Below, one piece after another: positions 25,203 through 34,293 of a stretch of 41,551 bases of DNA (position 1 is the first letter of the stretch; each line of letters opens with the position of its first letter). The DNA lies in NCBI GenBank assembly GCA_019429055.1, contig JAHYJP010000013.1, positions 1-41,551 on the forward strand, given 5' to 3'. The position numbers and the translations under genes are program-made. The notes beneath the pieces are model-generated. The model was not told the origin of the DNA and ran no database searches. It worked only from the letters and a program-made list of their open reading frames with translations. The stretch comes from Bacteroidales bacterium (GTDB taxonomy: Bacteria; Bacteroidota; Bacteroidia; Bacteroidales; UBA7960).

Positions 25203-26252
25203 CTAGCTCTCCTCCTCAAAATAAAGCTTATAAAAGAACTTACCCCTTCCATCATCAAATCCCTTCTCAATCATATTGGGATTTCCGTGCACATATACAT
25301 GGAAGTTTTTATCAAGCTTGATCACACTTTTGAAATTTTTCTTTTCCTTTTTCACTGCATGTTCGGCAATCTGAAAATCATCTTTGGTAAGCAATTGCTG
25401 TTGTTCGGCAAATTGACGCCGAAAATCGCGATAAGCGTCAATGACCTGGGGTTCAGCCAATACTTCCTGTTCAAATGCTTCTGTATTGTATGCATCGTTT
25501 TCTGAAAAATACTGAACTACCTTATCTTTTACTTCCAGTTGCTTGTTACGTGAAACATCGTTTTCTTCCACAAGCTGCGTATTACAAAAGCTTTTGGCCA
25601 TATTCATCACCATCCGGGTGTGGTAATAATCATCATCGCGGGGTGCAACTTTCAAAAACTCATCCTTCCAGAATCGCGATTCTTCAGCATTGGTTTTATC
25701 AACGATGCACATCTTATAACCTTGATCCTTTTCGGTATTAAAGATCAGGCAGCCTTTATCCAGTTTGTTAATATTAATTCCATCCTGGTATTCGATGGAG
25801 AAGTTATCACCACCGGCATAAACCTTAAGAAATGTATCCTTATTTTCCGATTTAAAAATTCCCAGTGCATCGGTTAATTCATCTTCCACCATACAGTTGT
25901 TAAGCAGAACAATATACAATTCGCCCGATTTTACTTTCGGGTGATGGGATTTATCGTAAAGATGCCTGGCAATATTTACCGACTGCAGCACAAAACTCTC
26001 ATCAGGATTGAAAATTTTGCCCGTATAATGAAACATCTCATTGAGATTAATATCAGAGTCGTGCCTGAAATTGTAAAAGCCCAGGTCTTTTTTATGAAAA
26101 GGAGCCAAAAAGAAACGCGAAAGGACTGCTTCCAGATCGGGATCATTTAAAGGAAATGCATCTTTTGAGCAATTCAACTGCTCATCATGAGAAGGGTTTC
26201 CCACCTTGTGCACAATGATTTTATCAATTGTGGCATCTGACAGGTCAAGCAT
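25203..26252 (-). CDS. Nucleoid-associated protein (NdpA / 37-kDa family)
   Basis: At 349 residues it fits the 37-kDa nucleoid-associated family (YejK/NdpA). N-terminal ATIDKIIVHKVGNPSHDEQL, then LEAVLSRFFLAPFHKKDLGFYNF, and LKVYAGGDNFSIEYQ are typical of this family in Bacteroidota. The C-terminal third has charged helices (EEFEQEVLAEPQVIDAY-like) and a beta-rich end (HVYVHGNPNMIEKGFDDGRGKFFYKLYF). It is a cytosolic, DNA-associated protein whose precise role is not settled. It begins 2 nt after the TolC-like gene stops, so the pair is probably co-transcribed, although they share no obvious function. Confidence 0.85.
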   Translation of the reverse strand: MLDLSDATIDKIIVHKVGNPSHDEQLNCSKDAFPLNDPDLEAVLSRFFLAPFHKKDLGFYNFRHDSDINLNEMFHYTGKIFNPDESFVLQSVNIARHLYDKSHHPKVKSGELYIVLLNNCMVEDELTDALGIFKSENKDTFLKVYAGGDNFSIEYQDGININKLDKGCLIFNTEKDQGYKMCIVDKTNAEESRFWKDEFLKVAPRDDDYYHTRMVMNMAKSFCNTQLVEENDVSRNKQLEVKDKVVQYFSENDAYNTEAFEQEVLAEPQVIDAYRDFRRQFAEQQQLLTKDDFQIAEHAVKKEKKNFKSVIKLDKNFHVYVHGNPNMIEKGFDDGRGKFFYKLYFEEES

Positions 26253-26254
26253 GA

Positions 26255-27748
26255 TCAGATTTCATTAAAATTCAACGTAATGGGTCCGTCTTCCTTAAAA
26301 TCATAGAGAGTAAGCCGGCGCATCTCATAAAAACCTCTCCAGTAATTGCGCATTGCAGCAAGATATCGCTGCTTGGCGCGGTCTTTTTCTTCAAGAGCAA
26401 TGTTGAGTTCAAGAATATCAATACGACCGATAAGATAACGCTGGCGCGAAACCTCGTAACGTTTTTCGGCAATGGTATCTGCTTTGGAGGCGATCATTAA
26501 CTGGCGATCGAGCATGTTGAATTCCATTACCCGCAGAAACACCTCCTGCTCAAAATCTATCAATGCCTGCTCCACATTGGTATTGACAAGTTCACGGTTT
26601 GACTCTGCCATTCTTACTCTCCCGCGACCTACCCCCCAGTCGAGAATAGGGATTTGAATGCCAATCCTTAATTGTTGCTGGTCAAGCGGGTCAACGTAAA
26701 CATCGGAGAAGTTATCTGCGGTTTGTGTAAGGCCGTATACAGCAAAAAGATTTGCATTGAAACGACTTTCGGAACGTGCCTGACTTACCTGGCTTTCGGC
26801 TTCCAGTTGCTGGCGCTCAAGGGCGAGTATGTCTGACCGGTTCTGACGTGCCTGCGCCAGTGCAGCATCTACCTGAATAACCATATTGTGCCGTTCATCC
26901 GGAACTATCAGTGTGACATTTTCAACATTATCTATCCCCAGGTATGAACGAAAACGGAAAAGAGCAGCTTCATAATCAATCCTTGCCTGTTCAAGTGCTG
27001 CTTCAGAGTTCAATACATTCAATTCCATCTGCAGGAGTTCATTCTCTGCAATCCTGCCCAACGAATAACGTCCTTTGGATATTTCATAAAGGGTATCATT
27101 ATTTGCCAGGTTGAGCGTGTTGATCTCAATATTGATCTGGGCCAGCAGAAGATCAAAGAACAGATTATTGGCCCTCATGGAGATGGTTTCAAGATCTTCT
27201 ATGTAACGTTTACGTGCTTCCTGAAAGCGAAGGGGCTCAATCATACGTTCCCATTTATAGGGATTGAATGAGAATATGGGTTGTGTAAAACCGATATTTA
27301 TGGGTGTAGACAAAAATGAAGTGGTATTACCATCTTCACGGATAAGATCAATTCGTTCAAGACCCGTATTCATGAAGATCTGCCCACCGGTTAAACCAAT
27401 TCGCTGATTTAATGACAAATTACCAGACGATGATGCCAGACTTCTTCTTACAAACACATCGGAACCATCGGGCAAGGTAATGGCCTGGATGGTACGGTTA
27501 AGGTTAGGCAGCGTTGCATCTAATCTTAAACCCGGCAAATAACCCGCCTGAAATGATTGATGACGCCAGTAGCTTCCGCGGTAACGGTGTCTTGCGGCCA
27601 AAGCATCGGGCGATTGCTCACGGGCAATGGTAATTACCTCCTCGAGAGCGAGATAACGAACTTCTGATGAAATCTGGGCTGATGAATCGATGGTACTTAA
27701 AACCGAAAGGAAAAAAATCAGAAGTCCTGCAAAAATACTATGCTTCAT
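26255..27748 (-). CDS. TolC family outer-membrane efflux protein
   Basis: The ATG at 27748 gives the signal peptide MKHSIFAGLLIFFLSVLS ending in SSAQ. A TTG-initiated extension upstream is rejected because it adds a non-signal leader. The mature part (~470 residues) is two alpha-helical and beta-strand halves of the TolC type: LALEEVITIAREQSPDALAA, GLTGGQIFMNTGLERI and NIGFTQPIFSFNP in the first half, and LRIGIQIPILDWGVGRGRV and YLIGRIDILELNIALEEKDRA in the second. It is an outer-membrane trimeric efflux duct. Membrane-fusion and inner-membrane partners are not in the window. A nucleoid-associated protein gene follows after 2 nt. Confidence 0.92.
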   Translation of the reverse strand: MKHSIFAGLLIFFLSVLSTIDSSAQISSEVRYLALEEVITIAREQSPDALAARHRYRGSYWRHQSFQAGYLPGLRLDATLPNLNRTIQAITLPDGSDVFVRRSLASSSGNLSLNQRIGLTGGQIFMNTGLERIDLIREDGNTTSFLSTPINIGFTQPIFSFNPYKWERMIEPLRFQEARKRYIEDLETISMRANNLFFDLLLAQINIEINTLNLANNDTLYEISKGRYSLGRIAENELLQMELNVLNSEAALEQARIDYEAALFRFRSYLGIDNVENVTLIVPDERHNMVIQVDAALAQARQNRSDILALERQQLEAESQVSQARSESRFNANLFAVYGLTQTADNFSDVYVDPLDQQQLRIGIQIPILDWGVGRGRVRMAESNRELVNTNVEQALIDFEQEVFLRVMEFNMLDRQLMIASKADTIAEKRYEVSRQRYLIGRIDILELNIALEEKDRAKQRYLAAMRNYWRGFYEMRRLTLYDFKEDGPITLNFNEI

Positions 27749-27999
27749 AAAATTAAATGTTTTACAATCAGATTTGCATGCAATAAAAACGCGGTAAAAA
27801 TAGTGTTTTTGAATGTATAAACGGAGGGCGTTTTCGTTAAATATATTTATATATTGCATAAGCAGCAATTCTGGTTCTAAAATTGCCCTGCAAAATATTC
27901 ATTTAACCATTTCAATTTTATTATGAGAAGCTGAAAACCCCAAAAAAAGGTTGTAAAAAAACCGGAATTTAAAAAAATGCTAAAGCATTCAAAAAAATC

Positions 28000-28365
28000 T
28001 CAATCAGGATCCAATATAAGTAAAAAACCATTGTTTGCATTTTCAGGTTCTTTAATTAATAAAAACCCACTCTGATCAGGAACCCAGATCTTTATGTGAC
28101 CCAATGAATCGCTTTTCTTTACAGAAAAAATATTGTTCTCAAAATCCAGAGGGGTTAATTTCTGAAACAACTTGTTTTGGGCAGTATCGGGCAATAGTCT
28201 TTCTGTGGGCTCCCATTGGATGCTATCCTTAAGTTCTTTAGGCGAACTTACTGATGCCTCATAGTTTTTTAAGTTATCCCGGGAAACACCGGGAACCTGA
28301 GCCTGAAGAGAACAGTACCAGATGTTTATTGCATAGAAAACCAGTATAAAGGAAATTTTTCGCAT
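28000..28365 (-). CDS. Small secreted protein, unknown
   Basis: The 121-residue protein begins with a signal peptide, MRKISFILVFYAINIWYCSLQAQ. The mature part is hydrophilic (TERLLPDTAQNKLFQKL, FSVKKSDSLGHIKIWVPDQ, NNGFLLILDPD) with no known domain. It is separated from the SGNH hydrolase by 139 bp on the same strand and from the TolC-like gene by 251 bp of A-rich sequence. Confidence 0.6.
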   Translation of the reverse strand: MRKISFILVFYAINIWYCSLQAQVPGVSRDNLKNYEASVSSPKELKDSIQWEPTERLLPDTAQNKLFQKLTPLDFENNIFSVKKSDSLGHIKIWVPDQSGFLLIKEPENANNGFLLILDPD

Positions 28366-28504
28366 CTTCTGATCTTATTGACGGATAATCAAATCCAAAA
28401 ATAAAAAATCTTCTGATATTTTGTATCCTTGAAAACCAGAATAATTAATCATTTTACTTTATATCAGATTTAAATAGAAAGCAACCCCGTTTTCACTCTC
28501 CTTT

Positions 28505-29191
28505 TTACTCGTTAAAGAATTCCCTTAAAATTTCCGCCCACTTCAGATATCCTTCTCCCATCAGGTGAAGCCCGTCGTTGGTGTATTTCCTGCTTAGTTT
28601 ACCTTCCTCATCAAGAAAATGAGGATAAAGATCAATGAAAGTTAAGCCGTATTCTTTGGCAATTTCTTCAATCCCCTTATTAACAGATCTTATTTCATTT
28701 TCTTTATTCTGGGCACGTGGAAAATGGTCAAAATCATTATTGGTGGGAAAAAGACTTTGAACATAAATTCTCGTTTCCGGGGATTCCAGCTGAATTTTTG
28801 AAACAATTCTGCGGTAATTATTCAGTATTACTTCTACCGGAGTTTCGCGCGCCAGATCGTTAATCCCGATCAGGAGAAACACTTTGGAAGGTTGAAGGGA
28901 AACAATTTCATCCAGCCGGTTCAGAATACCGAATGTATTATCGCCGGAGATACCCCGGTTTAGTACATCAGAATTATTAAGCAGCTCACTCCAGTTTCCG
29001 CCATTGGTTATACTGTTTCCCAGCATGATGATCTTTCCCTGAGTCCGCGGCAATGCTTCAAATAAGGAATAGCGCTGATCATAAAAATAAAAGCGAAAAG
29101 TTGAGTCAATCTGGGCGGTGGTTGGATTCTGCCATGAGAGCATAAACAACAAACCTATTGTTATTTGCAAGCAAAGAGAATTACATTTCAT
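28505..29191 (-). CDS. SGNH/GDSL-type hydrolase, secreted
   Basis: A signal peptide (about 1-27, LLFMLSWQNPTTAQ) is followed by the SGNH blocks: GNSITNGG (Ser60 nucleophile), RGISGDNTFG (oxyanion Gly), GINDLA (Asn111) and NDGLHL (Asp206, His209). At 228 residues it resembles Bacteroidota esterases of the platelet-activating-factor acetylhydrolase/acetylxylan esterase type. It probably removes acetyl groups from glycans in the periplasm, or from the cell surface or host or plant polysaccharides; this is inferred from the family. No polysaccharide-utilisation genes are adjacent. Confidence 0.9.
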   Translation of the reverse strand: MKCNSLCLQITIGLLFMLSWQNPTTAQIDSTFRFYFYDQRYSLFEALPRTQGKIIMLGNSITNGGNWSELLNNSDVLNRGISGDNTFGILNRLDEIVSLQPSKVFLLIGINDLARETPVEVILNNYRRIVSKIQLESPETRIYVQSLFPTNNDFDHFPRAQNKENEIRSVNKGIEEIAKEYGLTFIDLYPHFLDEEGKLSRKYTNDGLHLMGEGYLKWAEILREFFNE

Positions 29192-29239
29192 TAATCAGGA
29201 TATAAGATTCAATGTAGTTTAGTTAATCATTTTATATTT

Positions 29240-29331
29240 GGAACGCAGATAGCGCAGATGCTAAGCAAGGCAGATTTTCACAGATTCAATCTATTTAATC
29301 CGCGTTTAAAAAACATTGTTATCCGCGTTCC
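29240..29331. repeat. 92-bp element with terminal inverted repeats
   Basis: GGAACGCAGAT (29240-29250) and ATCCGCGTTCC (29321-29331) are near-perfect inverted repeats (10 of 11), with an inner AATCCGCGTT (29297-29306) and CAGATTTTCACAGATT. This is the CGCAGAT/ATCCGCG spacer repeat seen in many bacterial genomes. No ORF lies inside. Confidence 0.6.
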
Positions 29332-29401
29332 ATCTCTTAAATAAACAGCATAAAAAAAATAGATTCCTAATTTGGTTTATACGTTCTGATCAGAACACCG
29401 G

Positions 29402-30721
29402 TTATGCGTCATTATCCTTCTGGTTTCTGTTTCTGCGAAAATTTTTTAAAGGTCTTTCATCCTTATCACGTTCCGATTTATGCCTGGGCTTAAAGCTCTG
29501 ATTGCTCTTTCCGCGATCATTGCTTTTTCCGCCGGGTCTTCGCCATTTGGGTTTTCCGCTATCTCTGCTGCTTCCCGGATTATATTCAGGACCTTTACCT
29601 ATTTTTTCAGGCAAAGTAACTTTTTCAACGCTATAACCGATAAGCTTTTCAACACCTGCAAATTTTCGCTGTTCCAGTTTGCCAATAAATGTAATGGCAC
29701 GACCTGTCCGGGTTGCCCTGGCTGTGCGGCCCACCCTGTGCACATAATCCTCCGGATCGCCCGGTGCATCATAGTTGAGTACAATGCTGATATTGTCAAC
29801 GTCAATCCCACGCGCTAAAACATCGGTTGCAACAATGATTTTAAGGAGCTTATTCTTGAATTTACGTAAAATATCTTCACGTACCTTTTGATCCAGATCA
29901 GAATGAAAAGCTGCTGCATCCACTTTTTTTGATCTCAGCATCTCATGAATTTTCTTCACTTTCACCTTTGTGGAAGCAAAGATCAGCATAGACTCATATT
30001 CCAGATTTGCCAGCAGATTCATAAGCAGATCATCTTTCTGATCATCAAAAACCACGTATGCCTGCTGCATAACACCCTCTGCGGGTTTTGAAAGGGATAG
30101 GTTTATCTTCAAGGGGTTGCTGAGAATTTTTCTGGCCATGATTTCAATTTTCGGGGGCATAGTAGCACTGAACATCAGGGTTTGCCTTTTTTCAGGCAAA
30201 TAACTCATGATTCGCATTATATCGTCAAAGAACCCCATGTCAAGCATGCGGTCGGCTTCATCCAGCACCAGATGCTTGATTTTGGAAAAGTCAATTTTGC
30301 CCATTGACAGCATGGCAATAAGCCTGCCGGGAGTTGCTACAACAATGTCTACTCCCTCTGTCAGACTCCTTTTCTGAGCCTCCCAGCTGATTCCGTCACC
30401 CCCACCGAATACAGCCATTGAGCCCACTGAAACAAAATATCCCAGTCCTTCAATCTGCTGGTCAATTTGCTGGGCAAGCTCCCGGGTGGGAACTATAACA
30501 AGGGTGTTAACACCCGAAGTTTGCTGCTCAATGATCTTATGAATAATAGGTAGTACAAATGCCGCAGTTTTTCCGGTACCGGTTTGTGCACATGCAAGGA
30601 GGTCTTTTTCTTCAAGAATAGCAGGTATGGCATCTTGCTGAATAGGGGTTGCTTCTTTGAAACCCATGGCATCAAGCCCCTGCATCAGATGATCGTTTAA
30701 TTTCAATTCGCTAAATAACAA
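29402..30721 (-). CDS. DEAD-box RNA helicase, RhlE-like
   Basis: All core motifs are present: FKEATPIQ (Q motif), AQTGTGKT (Walker A, about 45-52), PTRELA, TPGRL, VLDEADRMLDMGF (DEAD), FSATMPP, ATDVLARGIDVD and HRVGRTAR. A Gly/Arg/Lys-rich tail of ~60 residues (KPKWRRPGGK, FKPRHKSERD) is typical of RhlE/cold-shock helicases and binds RNA. The TTG at 30721 is taken as the start because LLFSELKLND aligns with the usual FxxL start. An upstream TTG giving 32 further residues is less likely. The protein unwinds RNA in ribosome assembly or mRNA decay. Confidence 0.94.
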   Translation of the reverse strand: MLFSELKLNDHLMQGLDAMGFKEATPIQQDAIPAILEEKDLLACAQTGTGKTAAFVLPIIHKIIEQQTSGVNTLVIVPTRELAQQIDQQIEGLGYFVSVGSMAVFGGGDGISWEAQKRSLTEGVDIVVATPGRLIAMLSMGKIDFSKIKHLVLDEADRMLDMGFFDDIMRIMSYLPEKRQTLMFSATMPPKIEIMARKILSNPLKINLSLSKPAEGVMQQAYVVFDDQKDDLLMNLLANLEYESMLIFASTKVKVKKIHEMLRSKKVDAAAFHSDLDQKVREDILRKFKNKLLKIIVATDVLARGIDVDNISIVLNYDAPGDPEDYVHRVGRTARATRTGRAITFIGKLEQRKFAGVEKLIGYSVEKVTLPEKIGKGPEYNPGSSRDSGKPKWRRPGGKSNDRGKSNQSFKPRHKSERDKDERPLKNFRRNRNQKDNDA

Positions 30722-30880
30722 TTTTGTATATATTTTAAGATTTGTAATTCTGCCCAACAGGCAAAGGTAAAAAATTAAGGGCAGATAAGTTTGTTTTGAA
30801 TAATCACTAAAGCTCAAAACTCAACATTTCTTCAATGAAAGATGTTAGCTTCTGCGGTCATTCTTATATAATAAAAGTTT

Positions 30881-30888
30881 TACCTTTG
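30881..30888 (+). promoter_or_regulatory. Candidate -7 box for pnuC
   Basis: TACCTTTG matches TAnnTTTG exactly and lies 29 nt before the ATG at 30918. The -33 area (about 30850-30862) has only a weak TTCTG. No thiamine riboswitch is visible in the short leader. Confidence 0.42.
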
Positions 30889-30917
30889 CAGGGTTTTTAA
30901 ATTTATTCCCGATTTCT

Positions 30918-31634
30918 ATGTTACTAAATACCTTTTTTGAAACCTTCCAGCAGAATATAATGGAGACCACATTGCTGGAGATCATAGCCGTAATATTTGG
31001 TTTGCTGAGTGTATGGTATGCCAAAAAAGCCAATATTCTGGTTTATCCCACAGGAATTGTATCGGTTTTAATTTATGTATATATCCTTATAGAACCCAAG
31101 TTATATGCCGATATGGGCATAAACTTTTTCTACTTCCTGATGAGTGTATACGGCTGGTACATGTGGACACGCAAGGGGCCGGAAAAAAAGATCATTCCCA
31201 TTCGATGGAATACCAAAAAGCAGCAATTACTGGGTATTGCCGCTGTTTTTGTCTTTTATTTTGTAATCCTGGGAATGCTTTGGGTATTTAATAGAAACGA
31301 TCAGGATTACCTCGATACTTATGTGTATTTTGAAGGCTTGAAGCTGATGTATGTTGACTCCTTCACAACTTCCATTTTTCTTGTGGGAATGCTATTCATG
31401 GCCCTGAAGCGCATTGAGAACTGGATTTACTGGATCATTGGCGATATCATTTCCGTGCCTCTCTATTTTGAGAAGGGCCTGGTATTTACCAGTTTTCAGT
31501 ACTTTGTTTTCCTGGGCATTGCCATTGCCGGACTTTTTTCATGGATGAAGATCTATGAAGAGTCAAAAAAAACAGGAGCAAAAAATATTGCTCCTGAAGA
31601 AAAAGTTCCGGTTGAACATGTATTGGATAAATAA
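30918..31634 (+). CDS. pnuC: PnuC-type nicotinamide riboside transporter
   Basis: This 238-residue membrane protein has about seven hydrophobic segments. Family motifs include ETTLLEIIAVIFGLLSVWYA, ILVYPTGIVSVLIYVYIL, YADMGINFFYFLMSVYGWYMW, and NWIYWIIGDIISVPLYFEKGL near the end. PnuC proteins facilitate uptake of NAD precursors or thiamine. No TPP riboswitch or thiamine kinase is present, so nicotinamide riboside is the default guess. The first 14 residues precede a second ATG (30960), another possible start. The last codons overlap the terminator of the convergent yebC gene. Confidence 0.92.
   Translation: MLLNTFFETFQQNIMETTLLEIIAVIFGLLSVWYAKKANILVYPTGIVSVLIYVYILIEPKLYADMGINFFYFLMSVYGWYMWTRKGPEKKIIPIRWNTKKQQLLGIAAVFVFYFVILGMLWVFNRNDQDYLDTYVYFEGLKLMYVDSFTTSIFLVGMLFMALKRIENWIYWIIGDIISVPLYFEKGLVFTSFQYFVFLGIAIAGLFSWMKIYEESKKTGAKNIAPEEKVPVEHVLDK
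31565..31596 (-). terminator. yebC rho-independent terminator inside the 3' end of pnuC
   Basis: On the minus strand CAGGAGCAA pairs with TTGCTCCTG (9 bp, 6-nt loop) and is followed by TTTTTTTT, a textbook intrinsic terminator about 38 nt past the yebC stop. It lies within the coding sequence for the C-terminal pnuC residues. Confidence 0.82.
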
Positions 31635-32345
31635 TCAGGCAATATTGGTGAAAACAGCCTGAATATCATCATCATCTTCAATCTTATCAATCAGTTTGTC
31701 GATCTCTTCCAGTTGTTCTTCAGTAAATTCAACAGGAGAGTTGGGTATACGTTGCAGATTGGCTTTTGTAACTTCTATTCCTTTATCTTCCAGTGCCTGA
31801 GTCATTGAACCAAAGTCCTGATAATCAGCATACAGGTAAATAACTCCTTCGTTTTCTTCTATTTCCTCCAAACCGGTATCAATAAGTTCAAGCTCCAGCT
31901 CTTCAACATCCATATCATCAGTTTTGTCGAACTGGAATACAGCTTTCCGACTGAAAAGAAAATCCAGTGAGCCCGTGGGCACAAGGCCTCCCCCCAATTT
32001 GTTGAAATACGATTTAATATTGGCAATAGTTCGTGTGGGATTATCTGTGGCACATTCAATAACAACCAGCACTCCATGTGGCCCTTTGCCTTCATAAACA
32101 ATTTCAGTAAAATCAGCGGCATCTTTTCCTGATGCCCGCTTGATGGCGGCATCAATATTGTCCTTGGGCATATTTTGTGCCTTGGCATTTTGAATGGCCG
32201 ACCTGAGCCTCGAGTTGAGATCAGGATCTGCACCCCCTTCTTTTGCCGCAACAGTAATGGCTTTGGCCAGTCGCGGAAACACTTTCGACATCTTATCCCA
32301 GCGCTTCTCTTTGGCTGCTCTGCGATATTCAAATGCTCTTCCCAT
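31635..32345 (-). CDS. yebC: YebC/PmpR family protein
   Basis: The 236-residue protein has the full family pattern: [70 protein letters not shown] and ATDNPTRT. An acidic tail ends in [17 protein letters not shown]. Family members were described as transcription factors and later also linked to translation at difficult peptide stretches. Cytosolic. The gene is convergent with pnuC and has a strong terminator inside that gene. Confidence 0.95.
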   Translation of the reverse strand: MGRAFEYRRAAKEKRWDKMSKVFPRLAKAITVAAKEGGADPDLNSRLRSAIQNAKAQNMPKDNIDAAIKRASGKDAADFTEIVYEGKGPHGVLVVIECATDNPTRTIANIKSYFNKLGGGLVPTGSLDFLFSRKAVFQFDKTDDMDVEELELELIDTGLEEIEENEGVIYLYADYQDFGSMTQALEDKGIEVTKANLQRIPNSPVEFTEEQLEEIDKLIDKIEDDDDIQAVFTNIA

Positions 32346-32459
32346 AAATTAAGATATTATTGTTTTCCTTAATTTTTCTTTGCGCAAAAGTATAGAAAAA
32401 AGGGTGAATTTTAAACCCGCCCCATTAAAAAACATTTCAGAAAAAACAGCTTAAATGAA

Positions 32460-33122
32460 CTAAGTGGAAATCGACTCTTTAACAACGTTATACAAACTTT
32501 CATAGTCCATATAACCACGCGAGAGTAATTGGGTTTCCTTTCCATTGCGCAACAAAACTGTAGGATAACCGTTTACCCCCATCCCGGCTACCAGTTTAAA
32601 TTCATTTTCAACTATTTCTGCAATTTCTGCTGATTTTACCTGTAAAAGAAAATCATCAGGTTCCATTCCAAATTCTTTTGCTATCTGGGAATAAGCAGTA
32701 TAATCATCAACCTCTATACCATCAAAATAAATAGCTTTTTGAAGCCTGGCAGCAATTTCAATACATTTACCCGGTTTATGAATTCTTAAAACCGCTAATG
32801 CCTTTGCTGGCGGTACTGAAGAAAAAATGGCATTACCATTTCCCAGAATATCATTGAGAAAATTTTCGCCAAACTTAACTCCGGTAGTATCTTCAACCAC
32901 TTTATAGGCAGTTTTGATATAACCCGCAATCTCACCAATGGGGCTGGCTTCCCTAACCATGCCTCCTGATAAAACAAGAAAGTCAACATCTGAATTCAAT
33001 TGGTCTTTTAACCGCGTAATAACCGGACTAAAGCCATAGCACCATCCACAAAGCGGATCAAAAACGTAAAGTATTTCAGGCTTTTCCTTTTCGGGAACAG
33101 GTTTTCCATTTAACTTGGCCAT
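32460..33122 (-). CDS. DsbA/FrnE-like thioredoxin-fold protein
   Basis: CGWC at residues 25-28 (FDPLCGWCYG) is the redox-type CxxC of the DsbA superfamily, and GVNGYPTVLL carries the cis-Pro loop. The 220-residue length and lack of a signal peptide fit the cytosolic FrnE/2-hydroxychromene-carboxylate-isomerase-like branch, which includes DsbA-like oxidoreductases. Middle helices (KTAYKVVEDTTGVKFGE, PPAKALAVLRIHKPGK) match this branch. A glutathione S-transferase or isomerase activity cannot be excluded. The gene is divergent from the MDR oxidoreductase. Confidence 0.86.
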   Translation of the reverse strand: MAKLNGKPVPEKEKPEILYVFDPLCGWCYGFSPVITRLKDQLNSDVDFLVLSGGMVREASPIGEIAGYIKTAYKVVEDTTGVKFGENFLNDILGNGNAIFSSVPPAKALAVLRIHKPGKCIEIAARLQKAIYFDGIEVDDYTAYSQIAKEFGMEPDDFLLQVKSAEIAEIVENEFKLVAGMGVNGYPTVLLRNGKETQLLSRGYMDYESLYNVVKESIST

Positions 33123-33145
33123 TGTATCAGATAAATTTTAATGAT

Positions 33146-33173
33146 CGAAATTATAAATAACATTCTTAATCAA
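33146..33173 (-). promoter_or_regulatory. Candidate promoter for the DsbA-like gene
   Basis: On the minus strand TTG (33171-33173) and TAATTTCG (33146-33153, one mismatch to TAnnTTTG) are 17 nt apart and end 23 nt before the ATG. Confidence 0.3.
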
Positions 33174-33250
33174 TTGTTTAGCACTCCAACAAATCAAAGT
33201 ACTTTTTTGTTTAGGAAGTTGTGATGTGTTTATTATTTAAAATATACCCT

Positions 33251-34192
33251 ATGAAGAAAGTAATTTATGAAGCTTACGGGGACGCAGATGTTCTCAAGGT
33301 TGCAGATTTCAGGATCAATGAACCTGCTGATGGCGAAGTACTTGTAAAAATAATGGCTGCAGGTATAAATCCTGTGGATTACAAGATCCGTAAAGGTGCA
33401 CTTAAATTTATCTACCGCGCCAAATTACCCCGTACTCCGGGTGGCGAAATTTCAGGTATTGTTGAGAAAACCGGATCCACACAATCAGCATTTAAACCAG
33501 GCGATAAGGTGTATGCCATGCTCCCCATTTCTGTTGGAGGATACTCTGAGTATGTAAATGTAAAAGAAGATCTGCTGAGCCTTATGCCTAAGAATATTTC
33601 TTTCAACGAAGCTGCGGTAATACCTCTTGCGGGACTTACTGCATTGCAGGCTCTGAGGGATAAGGGAAATATCAGCAAGGGCATGAAAGTTCTGATCAAC
33701 GGAGGTTCAGGCGGAGTAGGCATGTTTGCCATACAAATTGCCAAAGCATTCGGTGCAGAAGTTACTGCCGTGTGCTCAGGTAAAAATATAAACTTTGTGA
33801 GAAGCTTCGGTGCCGATCATGTGGTTGATTATGAAAAGGAAGATTTTACAAAGCTGACAGATAAATTTGATATTATATTGGATGCAGTTGCCAAATCATC
33901 ATTCGGAAAATGCAAAAAAATTCTCAAAGAAAAATCCGTATTTATTACAACCATACCATCTCCCCCGGTCATGCTGCGGCAAATCATTAATCCGATGGTT
34001 AATAAAAAAGCATTTGGAATACTAACCAAGCCCCTGAGTAAAGACCTGGACTATCTTACAAACCTTATTGCACAAGGAAAGCTGAAGGCAAGTATTGAAA
34101 AAGTTTATTCTATGGAAGAAGCAGCCAATGCACACAAACATATTGAAACAGGTCGCGTGAAAGGAAAACTGGTTATTAAGATGAATCACTAA
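33251..34192 (+). CDS. Zinc-independent MDR oxidoreductase (quinone-reductase-like)
   Basis: At 313 residues this fits the NADPH:quinone oxidoreductase branch of medium-chain dehydrogenases. The start MKKVIYEAYGDADVLKV (ATG at 33251) is preferred over one ten codons upstream, which adds a non-family leader. The GroES-like domain has MAAGINPVDYKIRKG and PGGEISGIVEKTG, and the Rossmann part has GGSGGVGMFAIQIAKAFGAEV (about 148-168). The zinc-binding Cys/His set is absent. The enzyme reduces quinones or enones with NAD(P)H in the cytosol. No partner is nearby. Confidence 0.9.
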   Translation: MKKVIYEAYGDADVLKVADFRINEPADGEVLVKIMAAGINPVDYKIRKGALKFIYRAKLPRTPGGEISGIVEKTGSTQSAFKPGDKVYAMLPISVGGYSEYVNVKEDLLSLMPKNISFNEAAVIPLAGLTALQALRDKGNISKGMKVLINGGSGGVGMFAIQIAKAFGAEVTAVCSGKNINFVRSFGADHVVDYEKEDFTKLTDKFDIILDAVAKSSFGKCKKILKEKSVFITTIPSPPVMLRQIINPMVNKKAFGILTKPLSKDLDYLTNLIAQGKLKASIEKVYSMEEAANAHKHIETGRVKGKLVIKMNH

Positions 34193-34293
34193 TTCAGGAA
34201 GATTAAATTATGCATTCTCGCAAAATGGCATTATTTTTGAAATTCAAAGCGACATTTGCATAAAAAACTTAGTAAGAACCTAAATATTCGATC

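Noticed and set aside
26255-27868. Longer TolC-like gene from a start at 27868
   Set aside because: The extra 40 residues have no signal peptide or homology; MKHSIFAG at 27748 is a normal secretion signal.
30818-30917. Possible TPP riboswitch before pnuC
   Set aside because: The leader is too short and lacks the conserved thi-box words.
32460-33122. DsbA-like gene as a periplasmic disulfide catalyst
   Set aside because: There is no signal peptide, and the sequence matches the cytosolic FrnE-like branch better.
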